A stretch of 64,000 nt of DNA, from assembly GCA_045545235.1 (NCBI GenBank), contig JAZQAN010000013.1:20062-84061 (forward strand). Reading direction: 5' to 3'. The translations under genes were made by a program, and so were the position numbers. Below the pieces are notes generated by a model. The model was not told the origin of the DNA, ran no database searches, and worked only from the letters and a program-made list of their open reading frames with translations. Of the stretch, positions 24,321-32,741 are shown piece after piece; position 1 is the first letter of the stretch; each line of letters starts with the position of its first letter. Source of the stretch: CAZNKU01 sp045545235 (lineage in GTDB: Bacteria; Bacillota; Clostridia; Monoglobales; Firm-18).

Positions 24321-25121
24321 ATGGATATTACAAAGTACTATGGTAATCCTGATGAAAAACCTTTGGATAATATAGTTTCCGACGGTGGATTTTGCGGAAT
24401 TTTCCGCACAATCGGCTGTATAGGTGACAGCTTGTCTTCAGGTGAGCTTGAAAGCTATGATGAAGATGGTATAAAAGGCTATCACGACTTTTATGAATAT
24501 TCATGGGGTCAGTATATGGCAAGAACCCTTGGAAATAAAGTGTATAATTTTTCAAGAGGCGGTATGACTGCAAAGGAATTTTGCGAAGGCTTTGGTGATA
24601 AGTGTGGAACTTTCGATTTTGATAAGCTTTGTCAGGCATACATAATTGCTCTTGGCGTAAATGATATTACAAGGGGTTACGAAATAGGCGACGGTGAAAA
24701 GGCAACAGTTTCCGAAGTCCGCAAGCCTGATGATGAAAGCATATTGGCTTATCTTTCATTTATTGTAAGAAGAATAAAAACCAAACAACCCGATGCAAAA
24801 ATATTTATTATGACTATCCCTTACTCAAGTGTAAAACCGCAGGAAAGAATAGCAAGGGAGGATGCTCTTGCAGAGGAAATACGCAAGTTTGTTGATAAAA
24901 CAAAAAATTGCTATGTTCTCGACTTCCGTAAATATGCACCTGAGTATGATCAAAAATTTATGGATACATTCTTCCTTGGTCATATGACACCGTCGGGATA
25001 TTTACTTACATCAAAAATGGTTATGTCCTATATTGACTGGATTATAAGAAATACCCCTGAAGATTTTGCTCAGGTTGGGTTTATAGGTACTCCATATAAA
25101 TACAGAAAGGATTTGATTTAA
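24321..25121 (+). CDS. SGNH/GDSL-family hydrolase in the citrate operon
   Basis: 266 residues with SGNH blocks: GDSLSSGE (serine nucleophile, around residue 37), LGVNDITRG (Gly-x-Asn-Asp) and GHMTPSGYL holding the catalytic His near residue 215. Such enzymes are esterases or lipases, often deacetylating sugars. No signal peptide is seen, so it is cytoplasmic. It is packed between aconitase (2-base gap) and isocitrate dehydrogenase (one-base overlap, TAATG), an odd place for an esterase. The function in this context is unknown. Confidence 0.85.
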   Translation: MDITKYYGNPDEKPLDNIVSDGGFCGIFRTIGCIGDSLSSGELESYDEDGIKGYHDFYEYSWGQYMARTLGNKVYNFSRGGMTAKEFCEGFGDKCGTFDFDKLCQAYIIALGVNDITRGYEIGDGEKATVSEVRKPDDESILAYLSFIVRRIKTKQPDAKIFIMTIPYSSVKPQERIAREDALAEEIRKFVDKTKNCYVLDFRKYAPEYDQKFMDTFFLGHMTPSGYLLTSKMVMSYIDWIIRNTPEDFAQVGFIGTPYKYRKDLI

Positions 25122-26335
25122 TGTCTAAAATACAGATGGAAACTCCCCTTGTAGAAATGGATGGGGATGAAATGACAAGAATCATATGGAAGTCTATTAA
25201 GGATATCCTTATTACTCCATATGTTGATTTGAAAACAGAATATTACGATTTGGGCTTGGAAAACAGAAATGCTACAAACGACCAGGTTACAGTAGATTCT
25301 GCAGAAGCTACAAAGAAGTACGGCGTTGCTGTTAAGTGTGCAACAATCACACCAAATGCAGAACGTATGAAGGAATATGACCTTAAAGAAATGTGGAAAT
25401 CTCCAAACGGTACTATCCGTGCAATTTTAGATGGTACAGTTTTCAGAGCACCAATTATTGTAAAGGGTATTACACCATACATTCCTACATGGACAAAGCC
25501 TATTACAATTGCCCGTCATGCTTATGGTGATGTTTATAAAAATACAGAAATGATAGTTGAAAAAGACAGTAAGTGTGAAATTGTATGCACAGATAAAAAC
25601 GGCAACGAAACACGCCAGACTATTTATGATTTTTCTGATTCTGACGGTGTAATTCAGGGTATGCACAACAAGGATACATCCATAGCAAGCTTTGCAAGAT
25701 GCTGCTTTAACTATGCTCTTGATACAAAGCAGGATGTGTGGTTCTCTTCAAAGGATACTATTTCCAAAAAGTATGACCACCGCTTTAAAGATATTTTTGC
25801 TGAAATTTATGAAAATGAATATAAGGCAAAATTTGAAGCAGCCGGTATTGAGTATTTCTATACACTTATTGATGATGCTGTTGCACGTGTTGTACGTTCA
25901 AACGGTGGTTATATCTGGGCTTGCAAAAACTATGACGGTGACGTTATGAGTGATATGGTTGCAACTGCATACGGCAGTCTTGCTATGATGACATCTGTTT
26001 TGGTTTCACCTACAGGTGTGTATGAATATGAAGCTGCTCACGGTACAGTACAGCGTCATTACTATAAGCACTTAAAGGGAGAAGCAACTTCAACAAACAG
26101 CGTCGCTACATTGTTTGCGTGGACTGGTGCACTAAGAAAACGTGGTGAGCTTGACGGACTTGGTGATTTGTGTGACTTTGCCGATAAGCTTGAAAAGGCA
26201 ACAATACAGACTATAGAGGAAGGTGTTATGACAGGTGACCTTGAGGCACTTTCAACACTTCCAAACAAAAAGAAAGTTAATACTGAAGAATTTCTTGTTG
26301 CAGTAAACGAAAGATTGGCAGCAATGATGAATTAA
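25121..26335 (+). CDS. icd: NADP-dependent isocitrate dehydrogenase
   Basis: 404 residues, matching the eukaryote-like (type II) NADP-IDH also found in some bacteria. The N-terminal ETPLVEMDGDEMTRIIW and ITPNAERMKEYDLKEMWKSPNGTIRAILDGTVFR blocks bind isocitrate. IDDAVARVVRS and YEAAHGTVQRHYY carry the metal and NADP regions. It oxidatively decarboxylates isocitrate to 2-oxoglutarate. It overlaps the preceding SGNH gene by one base and is followed by a strong terminator. Confidence 0.95.
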   Translation: MSKIQMETPLVEMDGDEMTRIIWKSIKDILITPYVDLKTEYYDLGLENRNATNDQVTVDSAEATKKYGVAVKCATITPNAERMKEYDLKEMWKSPNGTIRAILDGTVFRAPIIVKGITPYIPTWTKPITIARHAYGDVYKNTEMIVEKDSKCEIVCTDKNGNETRQTIYDFSDSDGVIQGMHNKDTSIASFARCCFNYALDTKQDVWFSSKDTISKKYDHRFKDIFAEIYENEYKAKFEAAGIEYFYTLIDDAVARVVRSNGGYIWACKNYDGDVMSDMVATAYGSLAMMTSVLVSPTGVYEYEAAHGTVQRHYYKHLKGEATSTNSVATLFAWTGALRKRGELDGLGDLCDFADKLEKATIQTIEEGVMTGDLEALSTLPNKKKVNTEEFLVAVNERLAAMMN

Positions 26336-26350
26336 TTATAAAACTTCATT

Positions 26351-26385
26351 AAACCACTACGAAAAATTTTTGTAGTGGTTTTTTT
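26351..26385 (+). terminator. Terminator of the aconitase-icd operon
   Basis: AAACCACTAC (26351-26360) pairs with GTAGTGGTTT (26372-26381), then a U run. Confidence 0.88.
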
Positions 26386-26422
26386 ATCTTTAAATTTTGT
26401 TATGTATCAAATCTTTATTTTG

Positions 26423-26453
26423 TTATATTTTTCATTTGTTTATATGTATATAA
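26423..26453 (+). promoter_or_regulatory. Shared 31-bp regulatory element, copy 1
   Basis: 31 bases that recur at 38787-38817 with a single mismatch (C versus A at position 11). The core is TTTGTTTATATGTATATAA. In both places it ends 17-18 bases before a -10-like hexamer (here TAAAAT at 26471), so it covers the -35 region, as expected for an AraC-type activator site. Confidence 0.75.
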
Positions 26454-26498
26454 CACTCTTCATAAAATGGTAAAATATATAATAAGGAGTGATGTGGC

Positions 26499-27248
26499 AT
26501 GAATTTGAGTGTTTGTGTTGATATGATGTTTTCATACTGTGATTTTTACAATCGTTTTGATGAAGTAAAAAAATGCGGTATTGATACTGTTGAATTTTGG
26601 AAATGGTCAAATAAGATTATAAGTAAAATTATGGATAGCGGTATGAAAGTATCCGTTTTTAACATAGACAGTACTGATGAAGAACTTTCATACGACCTTT
26701 CAAGAGGAATTTTAAATGACGGCAGAGTAGATGACTTTTTACAGGCGCTTGAAGAAAGTGTACCTGTATATCAGGCTCTTGATGCAAAAGCTATGATAGT
26801 GCTTATTGGTGAAAATGCACCGTACAACGAAGAAAATGTTTTAAAATGTTTAAATGCTGCAAAGCCTTTGCTTAATGAGTACAAAATGAATCTTGTTGTA
26901 GAACCGCTTAACAATATTGACAGAGTTGGTTATTCAATGCCTTATGCAAAACCTGTTTTCGAACTTCTTCGCAAAGTTGGTTCCCCAAGGATAAAAATGT
27001 TGTATGATATATATCATCAGAATATGATGGGCGACTTTTCTATAGATGATATAAAAAATAACATAGATATTATCGGTCATTTTCACGTTGCTGATGCACC
27101 TGGAAGAAATGAGCCGGGTACAGGCAAAATAGATTATGTAAATATTATAAAAGAAATTAACAAGTTGCCTTATGAAGGCTATATAGGCTTGGAATACAGG
27201 GCGACAAAAAAAGATGGAGAAACATTAGGTTTCTTAAAAGAGGTGTAA
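26499..27248 (+). CDS. TIM-barrel isomerase, hydroxypyruvate isomerase-like
   Basis: 249 residues, one AP-endonuclease-2/xylose-isomerase-like TIM barrel. Metal ligands are visible as LVVEPLNN, MLYDIYHQ, HFHVADAPGRNEPGTG and a C-terminal IGLEYRAT, the pattern of hydroxypyruvate isomerase (Hyi) and related sugar epimerases. It is the first gene of the carbohydrate region, behind the shared 31-bp element, and is followed after 2 bases by a Gfo/Idh/MocA gene, a pairing common in cyclitol and unusual-sugar catabolism. The true substrate is unknown. Confidence 0.85.
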   Translation: MNLSVCVDMMFSYCDFYNRFDEVKKCGIDTVEFWKWSNKIISKIMDSGMKVSVFNIDSTDEELSYDLSRGILNDGRVDDFLQALEESVPVYQALDAKAMIVLIGENAPYNEENVLKCLNAAKPLLNEYKMNLVVEPLNNIDRVGYSMPYAKPVFELLRKVGSPRIKMLYDIYHQNMMGDFSIDDIKNNIDIIGHFHVADAPGRNEPGTGKIDYVNIIKEINKLPYEGYIGLEYRATKKDGETLGFLKEV

Positions 27249-27250
27249 TT

Positions 27251-28327
27251 ATGTTTAAAGTATGTATTATTAGTTGTGGTATGATTACAAATTCTGCGCA
27301 TATTCCTGCATATAAGCATTTTGAAAATGATTTTGAAATTGTTGCTGTATGTGACATTAATGAAAAATCTGCAAAGGATACGGCAGAAAGGCACGGTATT
27401 GCAAATTATTATACAGATGCAGAAACTATGCTGAAAGAGCAAAAGCCCGATGTTGTTTCCATATGTGTTCCAAACTGTTTTCACAAGCAATACACTATGC
27501 TTGCACTTTCTTACGGTTGTAACGTGCTTTGTGAAAAACCTCTTGCATTTACAAAAAAAGATGCAGAGGAAATGTTTGCATTTGCAAAAAAGCAGGGTAA
27601 AATTTTAATGGCGTGTCAGACAATGCGTTATACCCCCGACCGACTTGCGGCAAAGAAATATATTGAAAACCACGGAGCAGAAGGTATATATTACGGTGAA
27701 CTTTCACGTATCAGAAGACGCGGTATTCCTACCTGGGGAACATTCCATATTAACAAAATAAGCTGCGGTGGTGCTTTGGTAGATATCGGTGTTCATATAC
27801 TTGATGCACTCGTGTGGCTTATGGGCAACCCGAAGATAAAGTCTGTAAAGGGTATTGCCAAGCAAAATCATAAATACGAAATAGGCTCGCTTAAAGGTAG
27901 CGGAGCTTTGTCGGGAAGCGTTGATAACGCCCGTAAATTTGACCCTGAAGAAATGGATGTTGAAGACTTTTCAACGGGTATGCTTTATTTTGAAAACGGT
28001 GCGTCTGTAGCTTTTAAGGTGGCGTGGGCTGCAAATATGCCTGAAGCATCGGATATTACTCTTGTAAGCAAGGATTACGGTATAGATACCGTTAAAGGAA
28101 AGGTGTATTTCGGTGAGGACGGAGAAGAAACACTTGAACATAAACCTTGTCCCTACGATGTGCCTTTCCACGGTCACATTTATATAGTTGAAAATTTACT
28201 TGGCGTATTAAAAGGAAAGGAGCAACCTGCGGTTACTCCCGATGAAACTATAAATGTTGCAACAATACTTGAACTTTTTTACAAATCCGCATCCTCCGAC
28301 AAAGAGGAATTTGCAAGTGAATTGTAA
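27251..28327 (+). CDS. Gfo/Idh/MocA-family oxidoreductase (paralog A1)
   Basis: 358 residues with an N-terminal Rossmann domain, the CEKPLA motif at about residue 95 and a C-terminal GFO-like domain (GGALVDIGVHILDALVWLMG). The Gly-rich loop is unusual (IISCGMITNSAH). It closely resembles the product at 31503-32627 (shared xGMIxNSAH start and RRxGIPTWGxFH block), indicating gene duplication. These enzymes oxidise sugar or cyclitol hydroxyls with NAD(P). Its 3' end overlaps the convergent AraC gene by 49 bases. Confidence 0.9.
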   Translation: MFKVCIISCGMITNSAHIPAYKHFENDFEIVAVCDINEKSAKDTAERHGIANYYTDAETMLKEQKPDVVSICVPNCFHKQYTMLALSYGCNVLCEKPLAFTKKDAEEMFAFAKKQGKILMACQTMRYTPDRLAAKKYIENHGAEGIYYGELSRIRRRGIPTWGTFHINKISCGGALVDIGVHILDALVWLMGNPKIKSVKGIAKQNHKYEIGSLKGSGALSGSVDNARKFDPEEMDVEDFSTGMLYFENGASVAFKVAWAANMPEASDITLVSKDYGIDTVKGKVYFGEDGEETLEHKPCPYDVPFHGHIYIVENLLGVLKGKEQPAVTPDETINVATILELFYKSASSDKEEFASEL

Positions 28328-29220
28328 TTTGTTGTGCGGTAACGATAATGTGTTGGTGTTTCGCCTGTTTGCTTTTTAAAAAGTCGCGTAAAGTAGTGTT
28401 GGTTATCAAAACCGAGCTCTGCAGAAATTTCCTTTATTGTAAGATCAGGGCTACGAAATAAAAATTCCTTTGCCTTTGTGATTTTATACTGAATTATGTA
28501 GTTTGCAGGAGTCTGATTAAATGCCTTTTTGAAATATCGTATCATCTGTTGCTTGGAAACCTTGCAGTGTTTTGCAAGGTCGTTAAGGCTTATGGGCAGT
28601 GAATAATTTCTGTTAATATAGGCTATGGCTGTTTTTAAGTTGGGTGGAATTTCAGGAATTTCCGAAAGCTTTGTATCTGCAAGCATATTATCAACCGTAA
28701 GCTGTGAAAGTGTTGCAAGAATTGTGCAAAGGCAGGCAGAGGCATGGGTGTTCCACATAAACATTCGGCTTGAAAAATGACTGTTTAATGCGTGGAACAG
28801 ATCTTTCATAGCAGGTAAATCCACAGTGTTTTTAAAACTTAAATATATTGTGTGAGGGTAATTAATATCATTTTCACCGTTTAATATATTTTCGTCAATT
28901 TGTTTTACTGTGTCTTTAACGGATTTTTCAAATTTATCTCTGCTTACAGACAGGGGGATAAAGCTTCCCGTAAAATGAATGTATGTCATTGTGCACATTT
29001 TACCCTCTATATTACTTCGTATATATGGGGTGTTTGCAGGTATAAAAATTAAATCCCCGCTTTTTGCAACAGTATTTTCTCCGTCACATTCAAAGTTGCA
29101 TTTGCCCTCTGTAACCAAAATAAGCATATTTTCCTTTTCGCTTATTTGCCACAATGTGTTTCGGGTTACGGAATACATACGGTTTATACTTGGAAATTCT
29201 TTAAGCTCAAAGTAGTACAT
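28279..29220 (-). CDS. AraC-family transcriptional regulator
   Basis: 313 residues: an N-terminal cupin-like sensing half (GDLIFIPANTPYIRSN) and two C-terminal helix-turn-helices (LPISLNDLAKHCKVSKQQMIRYFKK and TIKEISAELGFDNQHYFTRLFKK). ATG at 29220 follows AGGTGATAT. An in-frame ATG at 29259 gives 13 extra residues but has no ribosome site. It is divergent from the dehydrogenase gene at 29333 and probably controls it together with its own gene. Confidence 0.92.
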   Translation of the reverse strand: MYYFELKEFPSINRMYSVTRNTLWQISEKENMLILVTEGKCNFECDGENTVAKSGDLIFIPANTPYIRSNIEGKMCTMTYIHFTGSFIPLSVSRDKFEKSVKDTVKQIDENILNGENDINYPHTIYLSFKNTVDLPAMKDLFHALNSHFSSRMFMWNTHASACLCTILATLSQLTVDNMLADTKLSEIPEIPPNLKTAIAYINRNYSLPISLNDLAKHCKVSKQQMIRYFKKAFNQTPANYIIQYKITKAKEFLFRSPDLTIKEISAELGFDNQHYFTRLFKKQTGETPTHYRYRTTNYNSLANSSLSEDADL

Positions 29221-29242
29221 AATATCACCTATGTTAATATAG

Positions 29243-29258
29243 TGCACAAATATGTGCA
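29243..29258. promoter_or_regulatory. Dyad in the AraC/dehydrogenase divergent region
   Basis: TGCACA-AATA-TGTGCA, a perfect 6-bp inverted repeat with a 4-base spacer, lies in the 112-base divergent intergenic region. It is a possible operator. Confidence 0.4.
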
Positions 29259-29332
29259 TATAATTTATTTACTATTATAGCATAAAAATTTAAAATGTAA
29301 ATATAGTTACAAAATTTTTATGAGGTGATAGT

Positions 29333-30424
29333 ATGAGTAAATTATGGAAGGTAGCGGTTATTGGCTGCGGTAATTTTGCTAAAAATCAGTATTTGCCCCA
29401 TATAGAGCTGGAGGCAAATGCAAAGTGTGTTGCGGTTGTGGACATTATTCCCGAACGTGCAATAGAGTATGCGGAAAAATTTAATGTGCCAAGCTGGTAT
29501 GCAAGCGTTGATGAGCTTTTGGAAAAATGCGATTTTGATATTGCAATAGATGTTACATCAATTCAGGCTCATCATGAGGTTAATATGAAAATTTTAGGTG
29601 CAGGCAAGCATCTTATTTCTCAAAAGCCTGCGGCACCGAATGTTGAAATGCTTACAGAACAAATTGAACTTGCAAAGAAAATGGGTGTTAAGTTTTCTTG
29701 TGTTCCGGTGCACCCTATGAGATACGACATTGCCATTGCAAAACAGATGATGGCTGACGGTACTATTGGAAGACCATACTATGCAAAATGTAACCTTTCC
29801 CACGGCGGACCCGAATACTTCCAATACAGAAATGTTGACCCTACATGGTTTTTTGAAGAGGGTGCAGGTGCACTTGTAGATATGGGTGTACACGGCTTGC
29901 AGATTGTTACAACAATATTCGGCCCTGCAAAGGCAGTTGCCTGCATGGCAAAAACTACAATGCCCCTTCGTACCGTACGTTCAGGTGCGTTTGACGGAAA
30001 AAAGATTAAAACAGATATGTTACCCGACCAGTATGTTATAACACTTGACTACGGTGAGGGAAAAATGGCTGTTGTAGACACAGGCTTTTCACAGAAGGCT
30101 TCCCGTGCTCCACAGCTTGAAATATTTGGCGAAAACGGTACAATTTCATTTACAAAGCCATATCAGACCAACCCAATTCCTGAAGTATTTGTAGACTTCC
30201 CTGAAAGAGGAATACGCGGTTGGATTGAACCTATGGAATGGGTAAAACAGCAGACTAAGATGATTAGCCAGTGCTGTTGCCTGCGTGATATTATAGAGGC
30301 TGTAGAACAGGAAAGTGAGCCTGTACTTTCACCACAGCACGCAAGACACGTTTTAGAAATTATGTGTAAAATCTCCGAAGCTATTGAAACGGGAAAAACA
30401 ATAGCTTTAGAAACTACATTTTAA
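29333..30424 (+). CDS. Gfo/Idh/MocA-family oxidoreductase
   Basis: 363 residues. The Rossmann motif is VIGCGNFAKNQYLPHI. The usual Glu-Lys-Pro is SQKPAAPN, with Gln in place of Glu but the catalytic Lys kept. The C-terminal domain has GAGALVDMGVHGLQIVTTIFG. It is the first gene of a run of dehydrogenases after the divergent AraC gene, and a GAGGTGATA ribosome site precedes it. NAD(P)-dependent oxidation of a sugar or cyclitol is likely. The exact substrate is unknown. Confidence 0.9.
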   Translation: MSKLWKVAVIGCGNFAKNQYLPHIELEANAKCVAVVDIIPERAIEYAEKFNVPSWYASVDELLEKCDFDIAIDVTSIQAHHEVNMKILGAGKHLISQKPAAPNVEMLTEQIELAKKMGVKFSCVPVHPMRYDIAIAKQMMADGTIGRPYYAKCNLSHGGPEYFQYRNVDPTWFFEEGAGALVDMGVHGLQIVTTIFGPAKAVACMAKTTMPLRTVRSGAFDGKKIKTDMLPDQYVITLDYGEGKMAVVDTGFSQKASRAPQLEIFGENGTISFTKPYQTNPIPEVFVDFPERGIRGWIEPMEWVKQQTKMISQCCCLRDIIEAVEQESEPVLSPQHARHVLEIMCKISEAIETGKTIALETTF

Positions 30425-30436
30425 GGGGGTTTAGCA

Positions 30437-31510
30437 TTGAATAAAGTAAGAATTGCATTCATCGGGCTTGGCAATACTCACGTTGCAAATAATGCAGAGG
30501 CTTTTAACAAATATCCCGATATGTGTGAGATTGTAGGGGCGGCAGATTACCCTGTCCACAACCTCGAAGATATTGAAATAAAAAAACAGCTTAATTTTCC
30601 TAAAAATATTGAAATTAAAGTGTGGGAGGATTACAAAGAACTTTTAAAACAGAATATTGACCTGGCGATTATCTGTGCAGAGGTCAGCGACTATGCCGAT
30701 TTGTGTGAAGAAATACTTGCAATGAACATTCACTCATTGGTTGAAAAGCCTATGGCACTTAATATGGAGCACGCCGTAAGAATGTATAATGCACATAAAA
30801 AAAGCAAGGCACAGCTTATGATTAACTGGCCTGTTGCCTGGTTTCCCACATTTCGCAAGTTAAAAGAGCTTGCCGATGGCGGAGAGGTTGGCGACATCCT
30901 GCGTGTTCAGTACAGAAGTCCTGCAACCTTTGGTCCATACTCCGATAAGGTGGATGACCGAAGCGAGCTTGCCGACCAGTGGTGGTATAAAAAGGAAAAG
31001 GGCGGCGGTGCAATTTTGGACTACGCCTGCTACGGATGTGTGCTTACAACCTGGCTTGCAGGTAAAAGGGCGGAAAGTGTATACGGAATAAAGAAAAACT
31101 TTTTAATACCCTTTGCAGAGGTTGAGGACTATTCAGCATTTACCCTTGACTTCGGAAGCTGTGTAGGCTTTTTGGAAGGCTCCTGGTCTACGGTAAGCAA
31201 CGGTGAAATTCCAACTGGACCCATTGTTTACGGAAGCAAGGGTGTTATAGTGGCAGACCGTTTTGACACAAAGGTAAAGGTTTATAAAACATTTTTGCCA
31301 TACAAGCCGTCACCTGCACCCGATGCAGTTTATGATGTATCGGAAATTGAAGATAATCTTGCACTTAATGTTATTAACTTTATTTTAAAGGGCACACCAC
31401 TTTTTGAAATGATAACTGCAGATTTTAACATTAAGGCTATGGCGGCTTTGGATGCAGGTATACGCTCCTGCGAAAGCGGAAAATCAGAGGAGGTCAAAAA
31501 TTATGAATAA
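30437..31510 (+). CDS. Gfo/Idh/MocA-family oxidoreductase (paralog B1)
   Basis: 357 residues starting at TTG 30437, after an AAGGGGGT ribosome site. It has the motifs AFIGLGNTHVANNAEAF, VEKPMALN and QWWYKKEKGGGAILDYACYG. The region around this last motif matches the product at 33887-34987 (TWWHQLGHGGGVFLDICCYG), so the two are paralogs. The cysteine-containing YGC segment is shared by these two only. It ends in an 8-base overlap with the next gene. Confidence 0.88.
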   Translation: MNKVRIAFIGLGNTHVANNAEAFNKYPDMCEIVGAADYPVHNLEDIEIKKQLNFPKNIEIKVWEDYKELLKQNIDLAIICAEVSDYADLCEEILAMNIHSLVEKPMALNMEHAVRMYNAHKKSKAQLMINWPVAWFPTFRKLKELADGGEVGDILRVQYRSPATFGPYSDKVDDRSELADQWWYKKEKGGGAILDYACYGCVLTTWLAGKRAESVYGIKKNFLIPFAEVEDYSAFTLDFGSCVGFLEGSWSTVSNGEIPTGPIVYGSKGVIVADRFDTKVKVYKTFLPYKPSPAPDAVYDVSEIEDNLALNVINFILKGTPLFEMITADFNIKAMAALDAGIRSCESGKSEEVKNYE

Positions 31511-32627
31511 ATTAAGAGTAGCAGTAATCGGTACGGGGATGATTGCAAACAGTGCACATTTCCCTGCACTTAATATATTAAGAGAAGAAGGTCTGGTTGA
31601 AGTAGTAGGTGTTGCAGATATACGTCCCGAAGCGGCGGAAGAAACTGCAAAAAGACACAATGTACCTAACTGGTACGTTGATCCTCAAAAAATGCTTGAC
31701 GAATTAAAGCCGGATTTTGTGGCAGTTTGTACACCAAACGTACACCACAAGGAATGGACAATAAAGGCACTGAAAGCAGGTGCACACGTTGCCTGCGAAA
31801 AGCCTATGGCACTTACCCTGAAGGATGCAGAGGAAATATGGGCAACTGCAGAAGAATGCGGTAAAATGCTTTTTCCCTGCCAGTGTATGAGATGGAGAAA
31901 CTATATGCAGCACTCAAAGGCTTTGGTGGAAAGCGGTGAGCTTGGTGATGTGTATTTTTCGGATATAGAGTTTATAAGAAGAATAGGCATTCCAACCTGG
32001 GGTATGTTCCATATGAAGGAGCATAACTTTGGCGGACCTTTCTGTGACCTTGGTGTGCATCTTATAGACTCACTTTTGTGGATTGTTGGTGATAAAAAGG
32101 TAGAGGCTGTTTCAGGTTCTGCATATAACAAAATTGCAAAGCAAGGCGAGGATGTACTTTTAAGCATTGCGGAAAGCGGGGCATACACAGGTACATTTAC
32201 ACCAAGACCTTATAAGCCGGAAGAATTTAATGTAGAAGAATTTGCAACAGGCTTTATGCGTCTTGAGGGTGGTATGACCGTAAACTTTAAGTTTTCATGG
32301 GCACTTAATTTGCCTACAACAAATTTGGATATGGTTATCTGCGGTGACAAGGGCGGTCTTTCCGTTAATAAGGAAAAGCTTTATAAAAATATAGGCAGAT
32401 ACCAGTCAGAATGTGACCTTAAATGGTTTGACAACGGTGAATACAAGGGAGTAGCCTTTGAACAGCACCGTTATATGTACAGAAATATTATAAATACCCT
32501 TGCAGGCAAGGAAGAATATTTAATTAAAAAGCACCAGAACCTTGAAGTTACAAAGGCAATTGAATGCTTCTATAAATCAGCTGAGCTTGGAAGGGAAGTA
32601 AGTGTTAAAGAGCTGCAAGCTCTTTGA
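31503..32627 (+). CDS. Gfo/Idh/MocA-family oxidoreductase (paralog A2)
   Basis: 374 residues. ATG at 31503 lies within ATGAATAA, overlapping the previous stop, with GGAGG 8 bases upstream. A longer in-frame reading from 31452 lacks a ribosome site. Motifs are VIGTGMIANSAHFPAL, CEKPMALT and RRIGIPTWGMFHMKEH. It is the better-preserved paralog of the gene at 27251 (GTG rather than SCG in the Rossmann loop), so the pair may oxidise related substrates or act at successive positions of one substrate. Confidence 0.9.
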   Translation: MNKLRVAVIGTGMIANSAHFPALNILREEGLVEVVGVADIRPEAAEETAKRHNVPNWYVDPQKMLDELKPDFVAVCTPNVHHKEWTIKALKAGAHVACEKPMALTLKDAEEIWATAEECGKMLFPCQCMRWRNYMQHSKALVESGELGDVYFSDIEFIRRIGIPTWGMFHMKEHNFGGPFCDLGVHLIDSLLWIVGDKKVEAVSGSAYNKIAKQGEDVLLSIAESGAYTGTFTPRPYKPEEFNVEEFATGFMRLEGGMTVNFKFSWALNLPTTNLDMVICGDKGGLSVNKEKLYKNIGRYQSECDLKWFDNGEYKGVAFEQHRYMYRNIINTLAGKEEYLIKKHQNLEVTKAIECFYKSAELGREVSVKELQAL

Positions 32628-32731
32628 AATTGAAAATTGTTGATTGATAATTGTGAATTAAGGAAGCAAACTCTGTTTGCTTTCAACAATAATTATCCAT
32701 TATCCATTTTCCATTATCAATTTAAAAACGG
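32627..32731. repeat. Small palindromic (MITE-like) element inside the operon
   Basis: This AT-rich stretch has a central perfect hairpin (GAAGCAAAC 32663-32671 with GTTTGCTTTC 32675-32684). Imperfect outer arms are built of AATTGATAATTG-like and AATTATCCATTATCC-like words. Such elements are common between Clostridia genes. It lies between the dehydrogenase stop and the FAD-enzyme ribosome site. Confidence 0.6.
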
Positions 32732-32741
32732 AGGTTTTATT

